A stretch of DNA of 64,000 nt from Anaerosalibacter bizertensis. Lineage in GTDB: Bacteria; Bacillota; Clostridia; Tissierellales; Sporanaerobacteraceae. The DNA is taken from positions 62,001 through 126,000 of the forward strand of contig NZ_VULR01000008.1 of NCBI RefSeq assembly GCF_009696605.1, in the 5' to 3' direction. This document shows, in pieces, positions 35,637 to 44,353 of the stretch (its first letter is position 1; the number at the start of each line of letters is the position of its first letter). Both the position numbers and the translations under genes were made by a program. The notes under the pieces were generated by a model. The model ran no database searches. It was not told the origin of the DNA and saw only the letters and a list, made by a program, of their open reading frames with translations.

Positions 35637-35904
35637 GCCGTGCACCTAGCGTAGACTTATTACCCTAGACGTTACCTAAACAGTTAACTCGGACTAGGCA
35701 CTCCCACGGCACATGAAAGTGTTCACTTACCGCTGCTTCCTCCCGGACCTGACGGAGTTCATGAATTTCCATTGCGCAGGACCCAATCGTCAACATCACT
35801 TATTTAGGGCAGACCCTAGAATAAATAAGCCGAAACTAGGAATTCAATCCTGCTATAGCGGATTGCAGGTTACAGGGCACCGCTACCTCCCCATCTAGCA
35901 CGGC
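35637..35904 (-). ncRNA. ffs: Signal recognition particle RNA (large, Bacillus type)
   Basis: Minus strand. The universal helix-8 core reads GTCAGGTCCGGGAGGAAGCA near 35744-35765. The ends pair as GCCGTGC/GCACGGC (35898-35904 with 35637-35643), giving a ~268-base RNA with an Alu domain (GGGGAGGTAGCGGTGCCCTG near the 5' end), as in B. subtilis scRNA. It forms the SRP with Ffh. It lies 11 bases after tRNA-Ser and appears cotranscribed from the tRNA promoter; this neighbourhood with dnaX matches B. subtilis. Confidence 0.95.
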
Positions 35905-35915
35905 AAAATTTCTTA

Positions 35916-36006
35916 TGGCGGAGAGAGTGGGATTCGAACCCACGAGACGCGTTAACGTCTACCCGCTTTCCAGGCGAGCACCTTCAGCCAACTCGGTCAT
36001 CTCTCC
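35916..36006 (-). tRNA. tRNA-Ser (GGA)
   Basis: 91 bases on the minus strand. Acceptor GGAGAGA/TCTCTCC with encoded CCA, anticodon loop CTGGAAA giving anticodon GGA, a long variable arm (TAGACG...CGTCT) typical of serine tRNAs, and T-loop GGTTCGAATCCC. It reads UCC/UCU codons. Followed by the SRP RNA. Confidence 0.97.
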
Positions 36007-36055
36007 AAATTTTGACTAAATTTAAAAACTTTAAATTTGTACATTACAGATTCTT

Positions 36056-36084
36056 ATTATACAAGAAAAACTAGAGTATGTCAA
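36056..36084 (-). promoter_or_regulatory. Consensus promoter of tRNA-Ser/SRP RNA
   Basis: Minus strand TTGACA (36079-36084), 17 bases, TATAAT (36056-36061): exact consensus at ideal spacing, as expected for stable RNA genes. Confidence 0.93.
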
Positions 36085-36148
36085 ATTTATTTTTGTCATT
36101 AAATTTAGTCTTTTTATATACAAAAATTTTTAGAATATAATTAAGGTA

Positions 36149-36177
36149 TGTATTTGACAAGAGTTATTTGGTATAAT
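36149..36177 (+). promoter_or_regulatory. Extended -10 promoter of dnaX
   Basis: TATAAT (36172-36177) preceded by TGg, an extended -10, with TGTATT 17 bases upstream as a weak -35. A TTGACA at 36154 is too close to serve. Confidence 0.65.
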
Positions 36178-36211
36178 ATATTTATTAAGTACAATAAAGG
36201 TGGAAAATAAT

Positions 36212-37879
36212 ATGTATCAAGCACTTTATAGACGCTTTCGTCCTAAAACCTTTGATGAAGTATTAGGACAGGAACATATAACTACTACTTTAAAAAATCA
36301 AATATTAAGAGATAATATAGGCCATGCTTATCTCTTTTCAGGAACTAGGGGAACAGGTAAAACTTCTGCAGCCAAAATCTTTGCAAGAGCTGTAAATTGC
36401 ACTAATTCAAAGGATGGCAATCCATGCAATAGTTGTGATATATGTAGTGGAATTATTGATGAAAGTATAATGGATGTAATAGAGATGGATGCAGCTAGTT
36501 ACAACAGTGTAGATGATGTAAGGGAATTGAGAGAAAAAGTACAATACCCTCCATCTAGGGCAAAGTATAAGGTCTATATAATAGATGAGGTTCATATGCT
36601 TTCAAAGGGAGCTTTTAATGCCTTATTAAAAACATTGGAAGAACCGCCGAAACATTTAATATTTATACTTGCCACTACTGAAGTTGAAAAACTTCCTCAG
36701 ACTATTCTTTCCCGATGCCAAAGGTTTGACTTTAAAAGGATTGGCACACAAGATATAATTAAAAATTTAAATAATATATGTAATGAAATAGGTCTTGAAG
36801 CAGAAGAAGGTGCACTAAAACTTATTGCAAGGAACTCAGATGGAGCAATGAGGGATGCTTTAAGTTTACTTGACCAATGTATATCTTTTAGAGAAGGTAT
36901 CCTAACCTATGAAGATGCACTAGACATATTGGGTATAGCTAACAATGATCTAATGTTTAATCTAATAGACAGTATAAAAGATAAAAAACTAGAAGAAGCA
37001 TTGAATGTAGTTGATGACATTATACAAAATGGTAAAGATATTAACCAATTTATAAAGGATTTAATATACCATTTTAGGAATTTAATGATATCAAAAACTT
37101 CTACAGACCCATGGGATATAATAGATTTAGAAATTGAAATAGTAGAAAGATATACTAAACAAGCTAAAGAACTATCTCTTAATTTCATATTAAAAGCAAT
37201 TCAAGTTTTAAATGAAGGAGAAAATCAAGCTAAATGGTCTAGTCAACCTAGGATAATTCTCGAAATGATAGTTGTAAGACTTATATCATTAACTGGAGAG
37301 GATAGCCTTGAAGAAAGAATAGATAAATTAGAAAAGATGATACAAAGTGGAAATATAACTGTATCAGAAAAAAAAGCAGATGAAAAAATAAATACTAAAA
37401 ACAAAATAGAGAAAAAACAGAATACAAGTAAACAAGTTGAAGAAAAAACTCATGAGGAAGATACTGAAGAAATAGAGGAAGTAGTAGATATAGTAGATGA
37501 TGGAAAAGATATAAGTTTTAATGAAATAAAAAAAGAATGGCCAAATGTTTTAAAATTGGTAAAAAGTAAAAGAGTTTCTACACAAGCTTTGTTGAAGGAA
37601 GGCAAGCCACTGTTTTATGATAATAAGATGTTGACAATAGGGTATGGTGATGGCTTTGGATTTCACAAACAGGCTATAGAAAAAGATCACAATAGAGAAT
37701 TTGTTGAAAAAATTATTTCCAGCCATTTCAATAAAAATATAAAAGTGAAATTTGTTATGGCAAATAGTATGGAAAATGAAGATGGAAAAGAAGAAAAAAA
37801 AAACAATGAAATAAAGGAAATGGCTAAAGAAGTAATAGACTTCTTTGGAGAGGACTTAGTCCGAATAATAGATGATTAA
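36212..37879 (+). CDS. dnaX: DNA polymerase III subunit gamma/tau
   Basis: 555 residues from ATG 36212, eight bases after AAAGGTGG (the GTG at 36200 lies inside that site). Clamp-loader AAA+ domain with Walker A GTRGTGKT (44-51), zinc ligands C63, C72, C75, C78, and sensor [16 protein letters not shown]. Residues ~365-430 are a charged linker followed by a tau-like C-terminal domain. It loads the sliding clamp and organises the replisome. Followed by ybaB and recR, as in most Firmicutes. Confidence 0.96.
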   Translation: MYQALYRRFRPKTFDEVLGQEHITTTLKNQILRDNIGHAYLFSGTRGTGKTSAAKIFARAVNCTNSKDGNPCNSCDICSGIIDESIMDVIEMDAASYNSVDDVRELREKVQYPPSRAKYKVYIIDEVHMLSKGAFNALLKTLEEPPKHLIFILATTEVEKLPQTILSRCQRFDFKRIGTQDIIKNLNNICNEIGLEAEEGALKLIARNSDGAMRDALSLLDQCISFREGILTYEDALDILGIANNDLMFNLIDSIKDKKLEEALNVVDDIIQNGKDINQFIKDLIYHFRNLMISKTSTDPWDIIDLEIEIVERYTKQAKELSLNFILKAIQVLNEGENQAKWSSQPRIILEMIVVRLISLTGEDSLEERIDKLEKMIQSGNITVSEKKADEKINTKNKIEKKQNTSKQVEEKTHEEDTEEIEEVVDIVDDGKDISFNEIKKEWPNVLKLVKSKRVSTQALLKEGKPLFYDNKMLTIGYGDGFGFHKQAIEKDHNREFVEKIISSHFNKNIKVKFVMANSMENEDGKEEKKNNEIKEMAKEVIDFFGEDLVRIIDD

Positions 37880-37893
37880 GGAGGCAAAAAATT

Positions 37894-38229
37894 ATGGCTA
37901 GAGGTGGATTCCCAGGAATGGGCAATATGGGTGGTATGATGAAACAAGTTCAAAAAATGCAAAAAGAAATGGCAGAGCTTCAAGAAAAATTAGAAGAAAA
38001 GGAAATAGAAGCTAGCGCAGGTGGAGGAGCAGTAACTGCAGTAGCTAATGGTAAAAAACAAGTAGTTTCTATTACTATAGATGAAGATGTAGTAGATCCA
38101 GATGATATAGAAATGTTACAAGATTTAGTATTAGCAGCTGTAAACGAAGCGTTAAGAAGTGCAGAAGATTATGTTTCAAAAGAAATGCAAAAGATTACTG
38201 GAGGAATGAATATTCCAGGTCTTTTCTAG
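37894..38229 (+). CDS. ybaB: YbaB/EbfC-family nucleoid-associated protein
   Basis: 111 residues. Gly/Met-rich start ([15 protein letters not shown]), helix [19 protein letters not shown], then [17 protein letters not shown] and the [22 protein letters not shown] end, all typical of YbaB. It binds DNA as a dimer. GGAGGC precedes the ATG, 14 bases after dnaX; recR follows after 13 bases. Conserved dnaX-ybaB-recR operon. Confidence 0.96.
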   Translation: MARGGFPGMGNMGGMMKQVQKMQKEMAELQEKLEEKEIEASAGGGAVTAVANGKKQVVSITIDEDVVDPDDIEMLQDLVLAAVNEALRSAEDYVSKEMQKITGGMNIPGLF

Positions 38230-38242
38230 GAGGCAATAAAGT

Positions 38243-38842
38243 ATGGAATATTATGCATTACCTATAGCCAATCTAATAGATGAACTATCTAGACTTCCAG
38301 GAGTAGGTAAAAAAACAGCTCAAAGATTAGCTTTTCATATTCTTGAAATGGAGCCTTTAGAAGCAGAAAAATTGGCACATTCAATTGTAAACGCAAAGGA
38401 AAAAATTAAATACTGTAGTATATGTTGTAATTTAACAGATGAAGATCCTTGCCATCTTTGCAAGAATACAAAGAGGGACAATTCTACAATATGTGTAGTA
38501 CAAGGACCAAAAGATGTAGTAGCTATGGAAAAAACTAAAGAATACAATGGAATGTATCATGTTCTTCATGGTGCCATATCACCTATGGATGATATAGGAC
38601 CAGATGATATAAGAATAAAAGAGCTTTTAAAAAGGCTTCAAGATGGTGAAGTAGAAGAAGTAATCCTAGCAACAAACCCTACAGTAGAAGGAGAAGCAAC
38701 AGCAATGTATATTTCAAAACTTCTAAAACCAATGGGAATTAAAACAACAAGGATAGCCCATGGTATACCTGTGGGAGGAGACTTAGAGTACTATGATGAA
38801 GTCACACTTTCCAAGGCACTGGAAGGTAGAAGAGAGTTGTAA
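38243..38842 (+). CDS. recR: Recombination mediator RecR
   Basis: 199 residues. Helix-hairpin-helix ([18 protein letters not shown]), zinc finger with C58, C61, C70 and C73, and a Toprim domain ([30 protein letters not shown]) matching RecR closely. It acts with RecF/RecO to load RecA at gaps. GGAGGCAATAAAGT before the ATG. The bofA-type genes that follow recR in Bacillus are found about 9 kb away here. Confidence 0.97.
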   Translation: MEYYALPIANLIDELSRLPGVGKKTAQRLAFHILEMEPLEAEKLAHSIVNAKEKIKYCSICCNLTDEDPCHLCKNTKRDNSTICVVQGPKDVVAMEKTKEYNGMYHVLHGAISPMDDIGPDDIRIKELLKRLQDGEVEEVILATNPTVEGEATAMYISKLLKPMGIKTTRIAHGIPVGGDLEYYDEVTLSKALEGRREL

Positions 38843-38860
38843 AGCTGGGGGTGAACTTTT

Positions 38861-39277
38861 ATGACAGATAGAGAAATATTAGAATCTATATTGAGGGAAA
38901 TGACATCAATGAAAGATGAAATGACTTCAATAAAAAGTGAAATGACATCAATGAAGGATGAAATGACTTCAATAAAAAGTGAAATGACATCACTAGATGA
39001 AAAGCTGACGGGGAAAATGGCATCAATGAAAGGTGAAATGTCATCAATTAAGGATGAAATAAAATGGATTAAAGAGCAACAAAAAGAGGATCATTCCATA
39101 TTGAAGGCATTGATGCACAATTCGGAAATAAATAAAGCAGAACATGATAAAATGTCTAATGATATAGCACATATACAAGGATATTTAAAGAATGTGGATG
39201 AAAATCTTGAAGCAGTAAAAGATATAATAGGAAGACATGAAGTAGATATTAAAGTATTAAAAAATAGGCCAGTATAA
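38861..39277 (+). CDS. Tandem-repeat coiled-coil protein
   Basis: 138 residues. Residues ~10-70 are heptad-like repeats of the pattern MTSMKDEMTSIKSE, written in the DNA as 42-base direct repeats, then EIKWIKEQQKEDHSILKALMHNS and a second helical section ending in IIGRHEVDIKVLKNRPV. No signal peptide or catalytic motif. The C-terminal part resembles the short coiled-coil proteins of unknown function common in Clostridia. GGGGGTG precedes the ATG, 18 bases after recR, so it may be cotranscribed. Repeat number may vary between strains. Confidence 0.75.
   Translation: MTDREILESILREMTSMKDEMTSIKSEMTSMKDEMTSIKSEMTSLDEKLTGKMASMKGEMSSIKDEIKWIKEQQKEDHSILKALMHNSEINKAEHDKMSNDIAHIQGYLKNVDENLEAVKDIIGRHEVDIKVLKNRPV
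38900..38983 (+). repeat. 42-bp tandem repeat inside the coiled-coil gene
   Basis: Two 42-base units (38900-38941, 38942-38983) differ at one base, and a partial third begins at 38984. Each encodes two heptads. Confidence 0.9.
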
Positions 39278-39291
39278 TAATATAATTTGCT

Positions 39292-39348
39292 AGAAACCAT
39301 AGTTCTAGGGTGAGAATGATTACCTTAGAGCTATGGTTTCTATTATTT
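39292..39348 (+). terminator. Terminator after recR/coiled-coil gene
   Basis: AGAAACCATAG pairs with CTATGGTTTCT around a larger imperfect stem, then TATTATTTTT. Confidence 0.8.
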
Positions 39349-39358
39349 TTCATTTTTA

Positions 39359-39682
39359 TTAGATAGATTTATTAGTTATTCCACCCATATCTTTTATTAT
39401 TTCTTCAGCTTTATCAGAATTTGTTTCATTTGTTTTAACAATGATACTGCATCCTATATTTGTCATTTCATCAGAATCATTAGCATTATTTACTTCAGAG
39501 TTTAAAATTATATCTGAAGAAAGATTTGTTCCATTAGTGCCAGAAAAATTAGTTTTAGAATTTCTATTCCTTATATAATGTATACTATTATCTAAATGAA
39601 CATCTTCAAATCCTTCTGACCTTAGTTTTTCTACGGTCTCATTAGCTGATTTTGAGTTTTCAAAAAAACCTTTGACTTCCAA
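39359..39682 (-). CDS. Paralogue A of a stress-like protein pair
   Basis: 107 residues from TTG 39682, eight bases after GGAGGG. N-terminal half (EVKGFFENSKSANETVEKLRSEGF) resembles the YflT/GsiB-like fold of general stress proteins, where a residue pattern of gaff-ENSxSA...LRxxGF is seen; the C-terminal half has IIVKTNETNSDKAEEIIKDMGG. Clearly related to the gene at 44354-44800: same start, same NRN...TN and (I/V)VxTxxTNSxKAEEIIKxMGG. It lacks the long linker of its partner. Function unknown. Confidence 0.75.
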   Translation of the reverse strand: MEVKGFFENSKSANETVEKLRSEGFEDVHLDNSIHYIRNRNSKTNFSGTNGTNLSSDIILNSEVNNANDSDEMTNIGCSIIVKTNETNSDKAEEIIKDMGGITNKSI

Positions 39683-39714
39683 AAATATCCCTCCATTTTT
39701 ATATTCACAAATCA

Positions 39715-39740
39715 ATATTAGTATTTACTTTTTATAAGAA
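39715..39740 (-). repeat. 26-base upstream repeat, copy A
   Basis: Identical over 26 bases to 44834-44859 and in the same position upstream of a paralogous gene. Probably a shared promoter or operator that duplicated with the gene. I cannot assign the sigma factor. Confidence 0.7.
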
Positions 39741-39900
39741 ATATATTTTTATAAAATAAGGCAAAAAGCTATTTCAATTAAATGAGTTCTACACATGAAA
39801 TATTAAAAAGACAATGATGAAGTTTATAATTTATGATATTATATAAATAATATAGAAGATATTATTTAGAGATACATTAAATATAACTGGAGGTGGAAAT

Positions 39901-40454
39901 ATGACTCCTCAAGAAAAAGAAATTTCATATAAAAAATTTTTAGAAATAGATAAAAAGAGTAATGATAATTTAGAGTTTATAGATGGTAAGATATATCTAC
40001 TATCTGCTCCTTCTGTAATTCACCAAATAGTTGTTACTAATCTTTCAACAGAATTTGGTAATTACTTCAAAGGTAAAGAATGTAGACATTTTGTTGCTCC
40101 TTTTGATGTGGTTTTAAAGCATGAAGATAAAACCCATAGAGTTCAGCCAGATTTGACTGTAATTTGTGATAAAGAAGGTTTAGGAGAACAAAACTATATT
40201 GGTGTTCCTACCCTTGTTGTTGAAGTATTATCTCCTTCTACTGCTTCTAATGATTTCATTAAAAAATGGGATTATATATGAAGGTAGGGGTGAAAGAATA
40301 TTGGATAATATCTCCTCAAAATAAAACAGTTCAAATTTTTAACTTGAATGAGGATGATTTTTATTCAGAACCAATTATTTACTCTAAAGAAGATATAATA
40401 AAATCGGTAATATTTAAAGATTTGATAATTAAATTGTCTGATATATTTGAGTAG
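39901..40454 (+). pseudogene. Frameshifted Uma2-family (DUF820) nuclease
   Basis: Two frames together give a near-complete Uma2 protein of the PD-(D/E)xK type: the first (39901-40281) ends ...VEVLSPSTASNDFIKKWDYI, the second resumes as LYMKVGVKEYWIISPQNKTVQIF and runs to 40454. The break is at about 40267-40280, where a single base is missing relative to the expected KWDLYMKVGVKEYW. GGAGGTGG precedes ATG 39901. A sequencing error or programmed -1 shift on AAAAAAT is possible; simple decay is likelier. Confidence 0.75.
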
Positions 40455-40501
40455 GTGTGGGAGAAAGAAACAAAAGCATACTAATTGGGCAGGTGAAAAC
40501 A

Positions 40502-41065
40502 ATGAGGCGAAAAGACAGAGAAATGACTAAGGCGTTTGGTTTAGAAGTCATAGACAAGTCTAAATATGGAGTTATATCTATGATTGATGAAGATAATGAA
40601 CCTTATGGCATACCTCTTTCTATTGTAAGGGATGAAAACAACCTATATTTTCATTCGGCTATGGGTGGGAAAAAGGTTGAAATATTTGAAAAAAACCCTA
40701 AAGTCAGTATAGCCTTTGTAGGAGAAACAAAAATTCCAGAAAACTATACCAAAGAGGAATTAGATGAAATAGTAAAAGATGAGTCGAAAGCAGTGTTACT
40801 TATTAGCAAGGTCTTTACAACTGAATATGAGTCTGCTGTTGTCACAGGTAAAGTAAAATTAGTAGAAGATGAGGAAGAAAAAGTTAAAGCTATGAGATTG
40901 ATATGTGAGAAATATACTAAGACAAAGATGGATTATTTTGACATGGCTATTAAAGCAGGATTGAAAAGGACCAATGTATATAGAATAGATATAGAAGAAA
41001 TCAATGCCAAGAGAAAAAAATATGATTTAAATGGTGAAGAAATGAAATGGGGTAGAATGGAGTAA
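40502..41065 (+). CDS. Pyridoxamine 5'-phosphate oxidase-fold protein (NimA-like)
   Basis: 187 residues from ATG 40502 (AGGTGAA upstream; a GTG at 40457 adds an unlikely lead). Flavin/heme-binding split-barrel fold with the family motifs KYGVISMIDEDNEPYGIPLS, LYFHSAMGGKKVE and VTGKVKLVEDEEEK. Members include NimA-type nitroimidazole reductases; substrate not predictable. A broken relative lies at 44071-44304. It stands between a decayed nuclease and an acetyltransferase gene. Confidence 0.85.
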   Translation: MRRKDREMTKAFGLEVIDKSKYGVISMIDEDNEPYGIPLSIVRDENNLYFHSAMGGKKVEIFEKNPKVSIAFVGETKIPENYTKEELDEIVKDESKAVLLISKVFTTEYESAVVTGKVKLVEDEEEKVKAMRLICEKYTKTKMDYFDMAIKAGLKRTNVYRIDIEEINAKRKKYDLNGEEMKWGRME

Positions 41066-41082
41066 GGAAGGGAGCTATAAGT

Positions 41083-41586
41083 TTGGAACTTCGAAAAGCT
41101 TTTAAATCAGATGCCAATAGTATAATGAATATTATAAAGCAGGCACAAGACTATTTTAAAGAACAAGAAATTGACCAGTGGCAAGACAACTATCCTAATT
41201 ATGAAACAGTTTGTAATGATATTGCTAATAATTATGGATATGTATTGTTAAAAGATAATATTATAGTTGGCACTGCAGCAGTTTCCTTTGATGGAGAAAA
41301 AACTTATGAACATATTTATGATGGTGAATGGATTAGTGATGGTGAATATGTTGTTATTCATAGAATAGCTATTGATTCAAAATATAAAGGAAAAGGATTA
41401 GCAAGTTTGATTTTAGAGAATGTAGAGAAAATTTGTTTGGGAAAAAATGTACATAGCATAAAAATAGATACCCATAGGGAAAATTTGGCCATGCAGAAAC
41501 TGCTTAAGAAAAATGGATTTAAATATTGTGGAATAATTTATTTAGAAGATGGAAGTGGAAGAATAGCTTTTGAAAAAATTTTTTAG
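41083..41586 (+). CDS. GNAT-family N-acetyltransferase
   Basis: 167 residues, TTG start with AAGGAAGGGAG upstream. GNAT fold: N-terminal LRKAFKSDANSIMNIIKQAQ, acetyl-CoA loop VIHRIAIDSKYKGKGLASLIL (R/Q-x-x-G-x-G/A as KGKGLA) and the C-terminal LLKKNGFKYCG. The opening QEIDQWQDNYP is typical of a subgroup that sits in accessory loci. Substrate unknown. No operon partner other than the NimA-like gene 17 bases upstream. Confidence 0.88.
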   Translation: MELRKAFKSDANSIMNIIKQAQDYFKEQEIDQWQDNYPNYETVCNDIANNYGYVLLKDNIIVGTAAVSFDGEKTYEHIYDGEWISDGEYVVIHRIAIDSKYKGKGLASLILENVEKICLGKNVHSIKIDTHRENLAMQKLLKKNGFKYCGIIYLEDGSGRIAFEKIF

Positions 41587-41633
41587 ATATAATAGTATTA
41601 GGATTTTTATAAGATTATAAAGGAGAAAGTACT

Positions 41634-41850
41634 ATGAGAAGTGAAAAGGAGAAAATGTTAGCAGGTGATTTTTATAATGCTAATGATAAAGAATTAGTGA
41701 GAGAAAGAGAATATGCAAGAGAATTAACTTTTGAGTTCAACAATACAAGACCTGGTGAAAAGAGAAAAAAAGAAGAGATATTAAGAAGATTGATTATTGC
41801 AAAATGTAGTTGCCGTAGGAAATCCTTGTAAGGTAATTAGGGAGATTTAG
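41634..41850 (+). pseudogene. maa: Maltose O-acetyltransferase remnant (internal deletion)
   Basis: The first ~55 codons match the Maa N-terminus (MRSEKEKMLAGDFYNANDKELV and EFNNTRPGEKRKKEEILRRL). The frame then drops straight to the Maa C-terminus in a shifted frame, VVAVGNPCKVIREI, ending at TAG 41848-41850. About 110 codons of left-handed beta-helix are missing, including the active-site histidine. The ribosome site AAAGGAGA is intact. An acetyltransferase broken by an internal deletion. Confidence 0.85.
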
Positions 41851-41891
41851 ATAGTACAAGAGAGCTTTTTGATGTAAAGGGGAGTTTATAA

Positions 41892-41954
41892 ATGAATGAT
41901 AGGTATATGGCAGAAGATATTATTCCTAATTCTGCAGAACCATTCACCCAGTAA
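41892..41954 (+). pseudogene. Truncated start of an alpha/beta hydrolase
   Basis: AAAGGGGAG is correctly spaced before ATG 41892, but the frame stops after 20 codons: MNDRYMAEDIIPNSAEPF then TQ. The phrase (D)IIP..AEPF resembles the first residues of carboxylesterase/monoacylglycerol-lipase-like hydrolases. The rest to 42150 shows no matching frame. Weak evidence because of the short length. Confidence 0.4.
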
Positions 41955-42161
41955 GAAAAAAGATGTTTTTTCTCAAGAATATAGAGAGCACATAATATAG
42001 GCATATGAACGGGAAGTAAATAGACTTCACATTGTATTTTTTCTGAAAAATAAGCAAACTTATAAGTGAAAGTTTTAGCAAGAAATAAAGATTAAAAATA
42101 TGTAACAACTAAAACATTCCAGTGACATATATTATAAACTTTAAATTAGGATGTGATGGAA
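41955..42161. other. Decayed intergenic stretch
   Basis: About 200 bases after the truncated hydrolase start. I see no reading frame with a ribosome site and no hairpin; probably remnant sequence. Confidence 0.4.
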
Positions 42162-42533
42162 ATGTATTCGAATAAGGTTATTGAGCATTTTATGACTCCA
42201 AGAAATGTGGGAACTATGGCTGAGGCAGATGGTAAAGGAACTTTTGGTGACCCTGGATGTGGTGATTCACTAACTATCTACATAAAGGTTAAAGACGAGG
42301 TAATTGAAGATATATCTTTCTTAGTATTTGGATGTACTGCTTCAGTTGCTACAAGTAGTATGACTACAGTTCTTGCAAAAGGAAAGACAATAGAAGAAGC
42401 TTTAGAAATACAAGAAGAGGATATAGTTGAAGCATTAGACGGTCTTCCTGAGAATAAGCTACATTGTTCTAATCTTGGAGTTCAAGCACTTAGAAGTGCA
42501 ATAAAAGACTATTTAAACAAGAAGGAAAAATAA
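42162..42533 (+). CDS. NifU/IscU-like iron-sulfur scaffold
   Basis: 123 residues from ATG 42162 (MYSNKVIEHFMTPRNVG, the normal IscU/NifU opening). The three scaffold cysteines are present: C33 in GDPGCGD, C58 in FGCTA and C102 in LHCSN. It assembles Fe-S clusters with a cysteine desulfurase, which is not encoded in this window. FGCTAS instead of FGCGAA is a small variation. AGGATG precedes the ATG. A bidirectional terminator follows, so it is a single-gene unit. Confidence 0.92.
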   Translation: MYSNKVIEHFMTPRNVGTMAEADGKGTFGDPGCGDSLTIYIKVKDEVIEDISFLVFGCTASVATSSMTTVLAKGKTIEEALEIQEEDIVEALDGLPENKLHCSNLGVQALRSAIKDYLNKKEK

Positions 42534-42538
42534 GATAA

Positions 42539-42573
42539 TAAAAAATCTGAGCCAGAATTAGCTCAGATTTTTT
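42539..42573. terminator. Bidirectional terminator, nifU-like and yfcC-like
   Basis: AAAAATCTGAGC pairs with GCTCAGATTTTT between two convergent genes. Confidence 0.9.
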
Positions 42574-42575
42574 AT

Positions 42576-43988
42576 TTACATTCCTACAGCAGTTGCAATA
42601 AATATTATTATCATTTGCATAACATACATTATTCCAAATAGAGGAATGAAGAATTTCCACCATTTATCAATAGGTATACCTGCTATTCCACAGGCTGTTA
42701 CAATACCGCATGTTGGCCATAGTAGATTTGATAGTCCATCTCCCATTTGATAAGCTAAAACAGTTATTTCCCTGCTTACACCTACTAAATCACCTATAGG
42801 TGCCATCATAGGTATTACGGTTGCAGCTTGGCCTGACCCTGAAGGTATAAAGAAATTAATTATAGTTTGTATAAATAGCATACCTTGAGCTGCTATTGCA
42901 GGATGAAAACGGCCTAGACTGGAGCCCATGAAATTAACTATAGTGTCTATTACTTGAGCTTCCTTAAGCACTACTAAAATAGCCCCTGCAAAACCTACTA
43001 TTAATGCTCCATATACAATATTCCTACAGCCTTCTATAAATTCTTCAGCTATTTTATTAGGGCTCCATCCATTGATTAGGGCAGCTATAATTCCCATTAA
43101 CAAGAATATACCAGATAATTCAATAGAACCCCATTCAAGTTTGATAAATCCATACATTATAAGTAATAATGCTAATAGCATTTCAATAAATATTAAAATA
43201 TGTTTATTGGTTACTTCGTATTCTATTAATTCTTCTCTGTCAAAAGAAAACATTGTTTCTTCATCTTTCATCAAACTATTTGCTGGATCTTTTTCTAGCT
43301 TTCTAGCATATCTAAAAATCCAATATATACCTATAATGTTGAAAACAATGAATATACCTATTCTAAATGGAGTATTAGAATATATAGGAACTCCAGCTAT
43401 ACTTTGGGCCACTACTATTGTAAATGGATTCATAATTGCTGCTGCAAATCCTAAGCTCCTGCCTAACTCTATAATTGCGAAACCTAACATTGCATCATAA
43501 CCTAAGGCAGTTCCAAGTCCAACAAAGATTGGAATTAGACCATTGTATTCATTATTCATACCAAATAGAGAAGCGCCTAAGCCAAATAATACAAAGAATA
43601 CAGGAATAATAATTTTTGATTTATTTCCAAGCTTTCTAAGAAGTGATCCAAGCATTGCATGAAAAGCACCAGTTTTTACAATCAATGCAAAAGCGCCATT
43701 CACTATGAATATTAGCATCATAACTTCTGCATTATTTATCATTCCTTTATGAAAGGAACTCATAAATTCTATTAGTCCAGCCCTTGTAGTCTCTTCTTTT
43801 GGTATAATCTTATAAGAACCAGGTACAGCGACATTTCTTACAACTCCGTTAACATTGATTTCCTCATATTCAAATTCTCCTGAAGGTATAAACCATGTAG
43901 AAATGGCAGCAATAAGAACTAAGAAAAAAACTATTACATATACATGAGGGACTTTAACTTTTTTCTTTTCCTTGACTTCCAAATCCAT
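42576..43988 (-). CDS. YfcC-family membrane transporter
   Basis: 470 residues from ATG 43988; the upstream ribosome site AAAGGAG also permits TTG 43982 or TTG 44000. About 12 membrane helices. It has the DcuC/YfcC family pattern: PSGEFEYEE after the first helix, GLGASLFGMNNEYNGLIPI, INFFIPSGSGQAATVIPMMAP and a paired late helix. Members move C4-dicarboxylates, arginine/ornithine or related amino acids; the substrate cannot be fixed from sequence. Single-gene unit on the minus strand. Confidence 0.88.
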   Translation of the reverse strand: MDLEVKEKKKVKVPHVYVIVFFLVLIAAISTWFIPSGEFEYEEINVNGVVRNVAVPGSYKIIPKEETTRAGLIEFMSSFHKGMINNAEVMMLIFIVNGAFALIVKTGAFHAMLGSLLRKLGNKSKIIIPVFFVLFGLGASLFGMNNEYNGLIPIFVGLGTALGYDAMLGFAIIELGRSLGFAAAIMNPFTIVVAQSIAGVPIYSNTPFRIGIFIVFNIIGIYWIFRYARKLEKDPANSLMKDEETMFSFDREELIEYEVTNKHILIFIEMLLALLLIMYGFIKLEWGSIELSGIFLLMGIIAALINGWSPNKIAEEFIEGCRNIVYGALIVGFAGAILVVLKEAQVIDTIVNFMGSSLGRFHPAIAAQGMLFIQTIINFFIPSGSGQAATVIPMMAPIGDLVGVSREITVLAYQMGDGLSNLLWPTCGIVTACGIAGIPIDKWWKFFIPLFGIMYVMQMIIIFIATAVGM

Positions 43989-44070
43989 TCTCCTTTCCAA
44001 TATAATATTTCAAAAATTCTTATATTAAGATAATATCTTAAAGCAATAAATTTTTCAATAAATAGCAATT

Positions 44071-44304
44071 ATGGAAAAGATATATTTCCACACAGGTTTT
44101 AAAGGAAGAAAACTAGATAATATAGGATATAATCCTAAGGTTTGTTTAGAAGTTAGTAGTCCAGGAAAAATATATTCTACATCTGAGGCTAAAGATTTCA
44201 CCATGAGGTTTTGGAGTGTATTAGTTTTTGGGGAAGCTAGTATAGTTCACGATGATGAATTCAAGCTTATGATAATGAATAAGCTCATGGAAAAGCAAGT
44301 ATAG
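44071..44304 (+). pseudogene. Truncated NimA-like flavoprotein fragment
   Basis: 77 codons corresponding to the middle of the split-barrel fold (IYFHTGFKGRKLDNIGYNPKVC, FGEASIV). The first third of the protein is missing and the end is cut. No ribosome site precedes the ATG. Related to the intact gene at 40502 but not a recent copy. A remnant. Confidence 0.75.
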
Positions 44305-44313
44305 ATCCAGTAT

Positions 44314-44350
44314 AAAAAGGTAGGTGCTGTTAACAGCACCTACCTTTTTT
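44314..44350. terminator. Bidirectional terminator
   Basis: Perfect 18-bp palindrome AAAAAGGTAGGTGCTGTT with its complement between the remnant and paralogue B. Confidence 0.88.
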
Positions 44351-44353
44351 ACC

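Noticed and set aside
36154-36177. TTGACA/TATAAT promoter for dnaX
   Set aside because: Spacer is 12 bases, too short; the extended -10 is the better reading.
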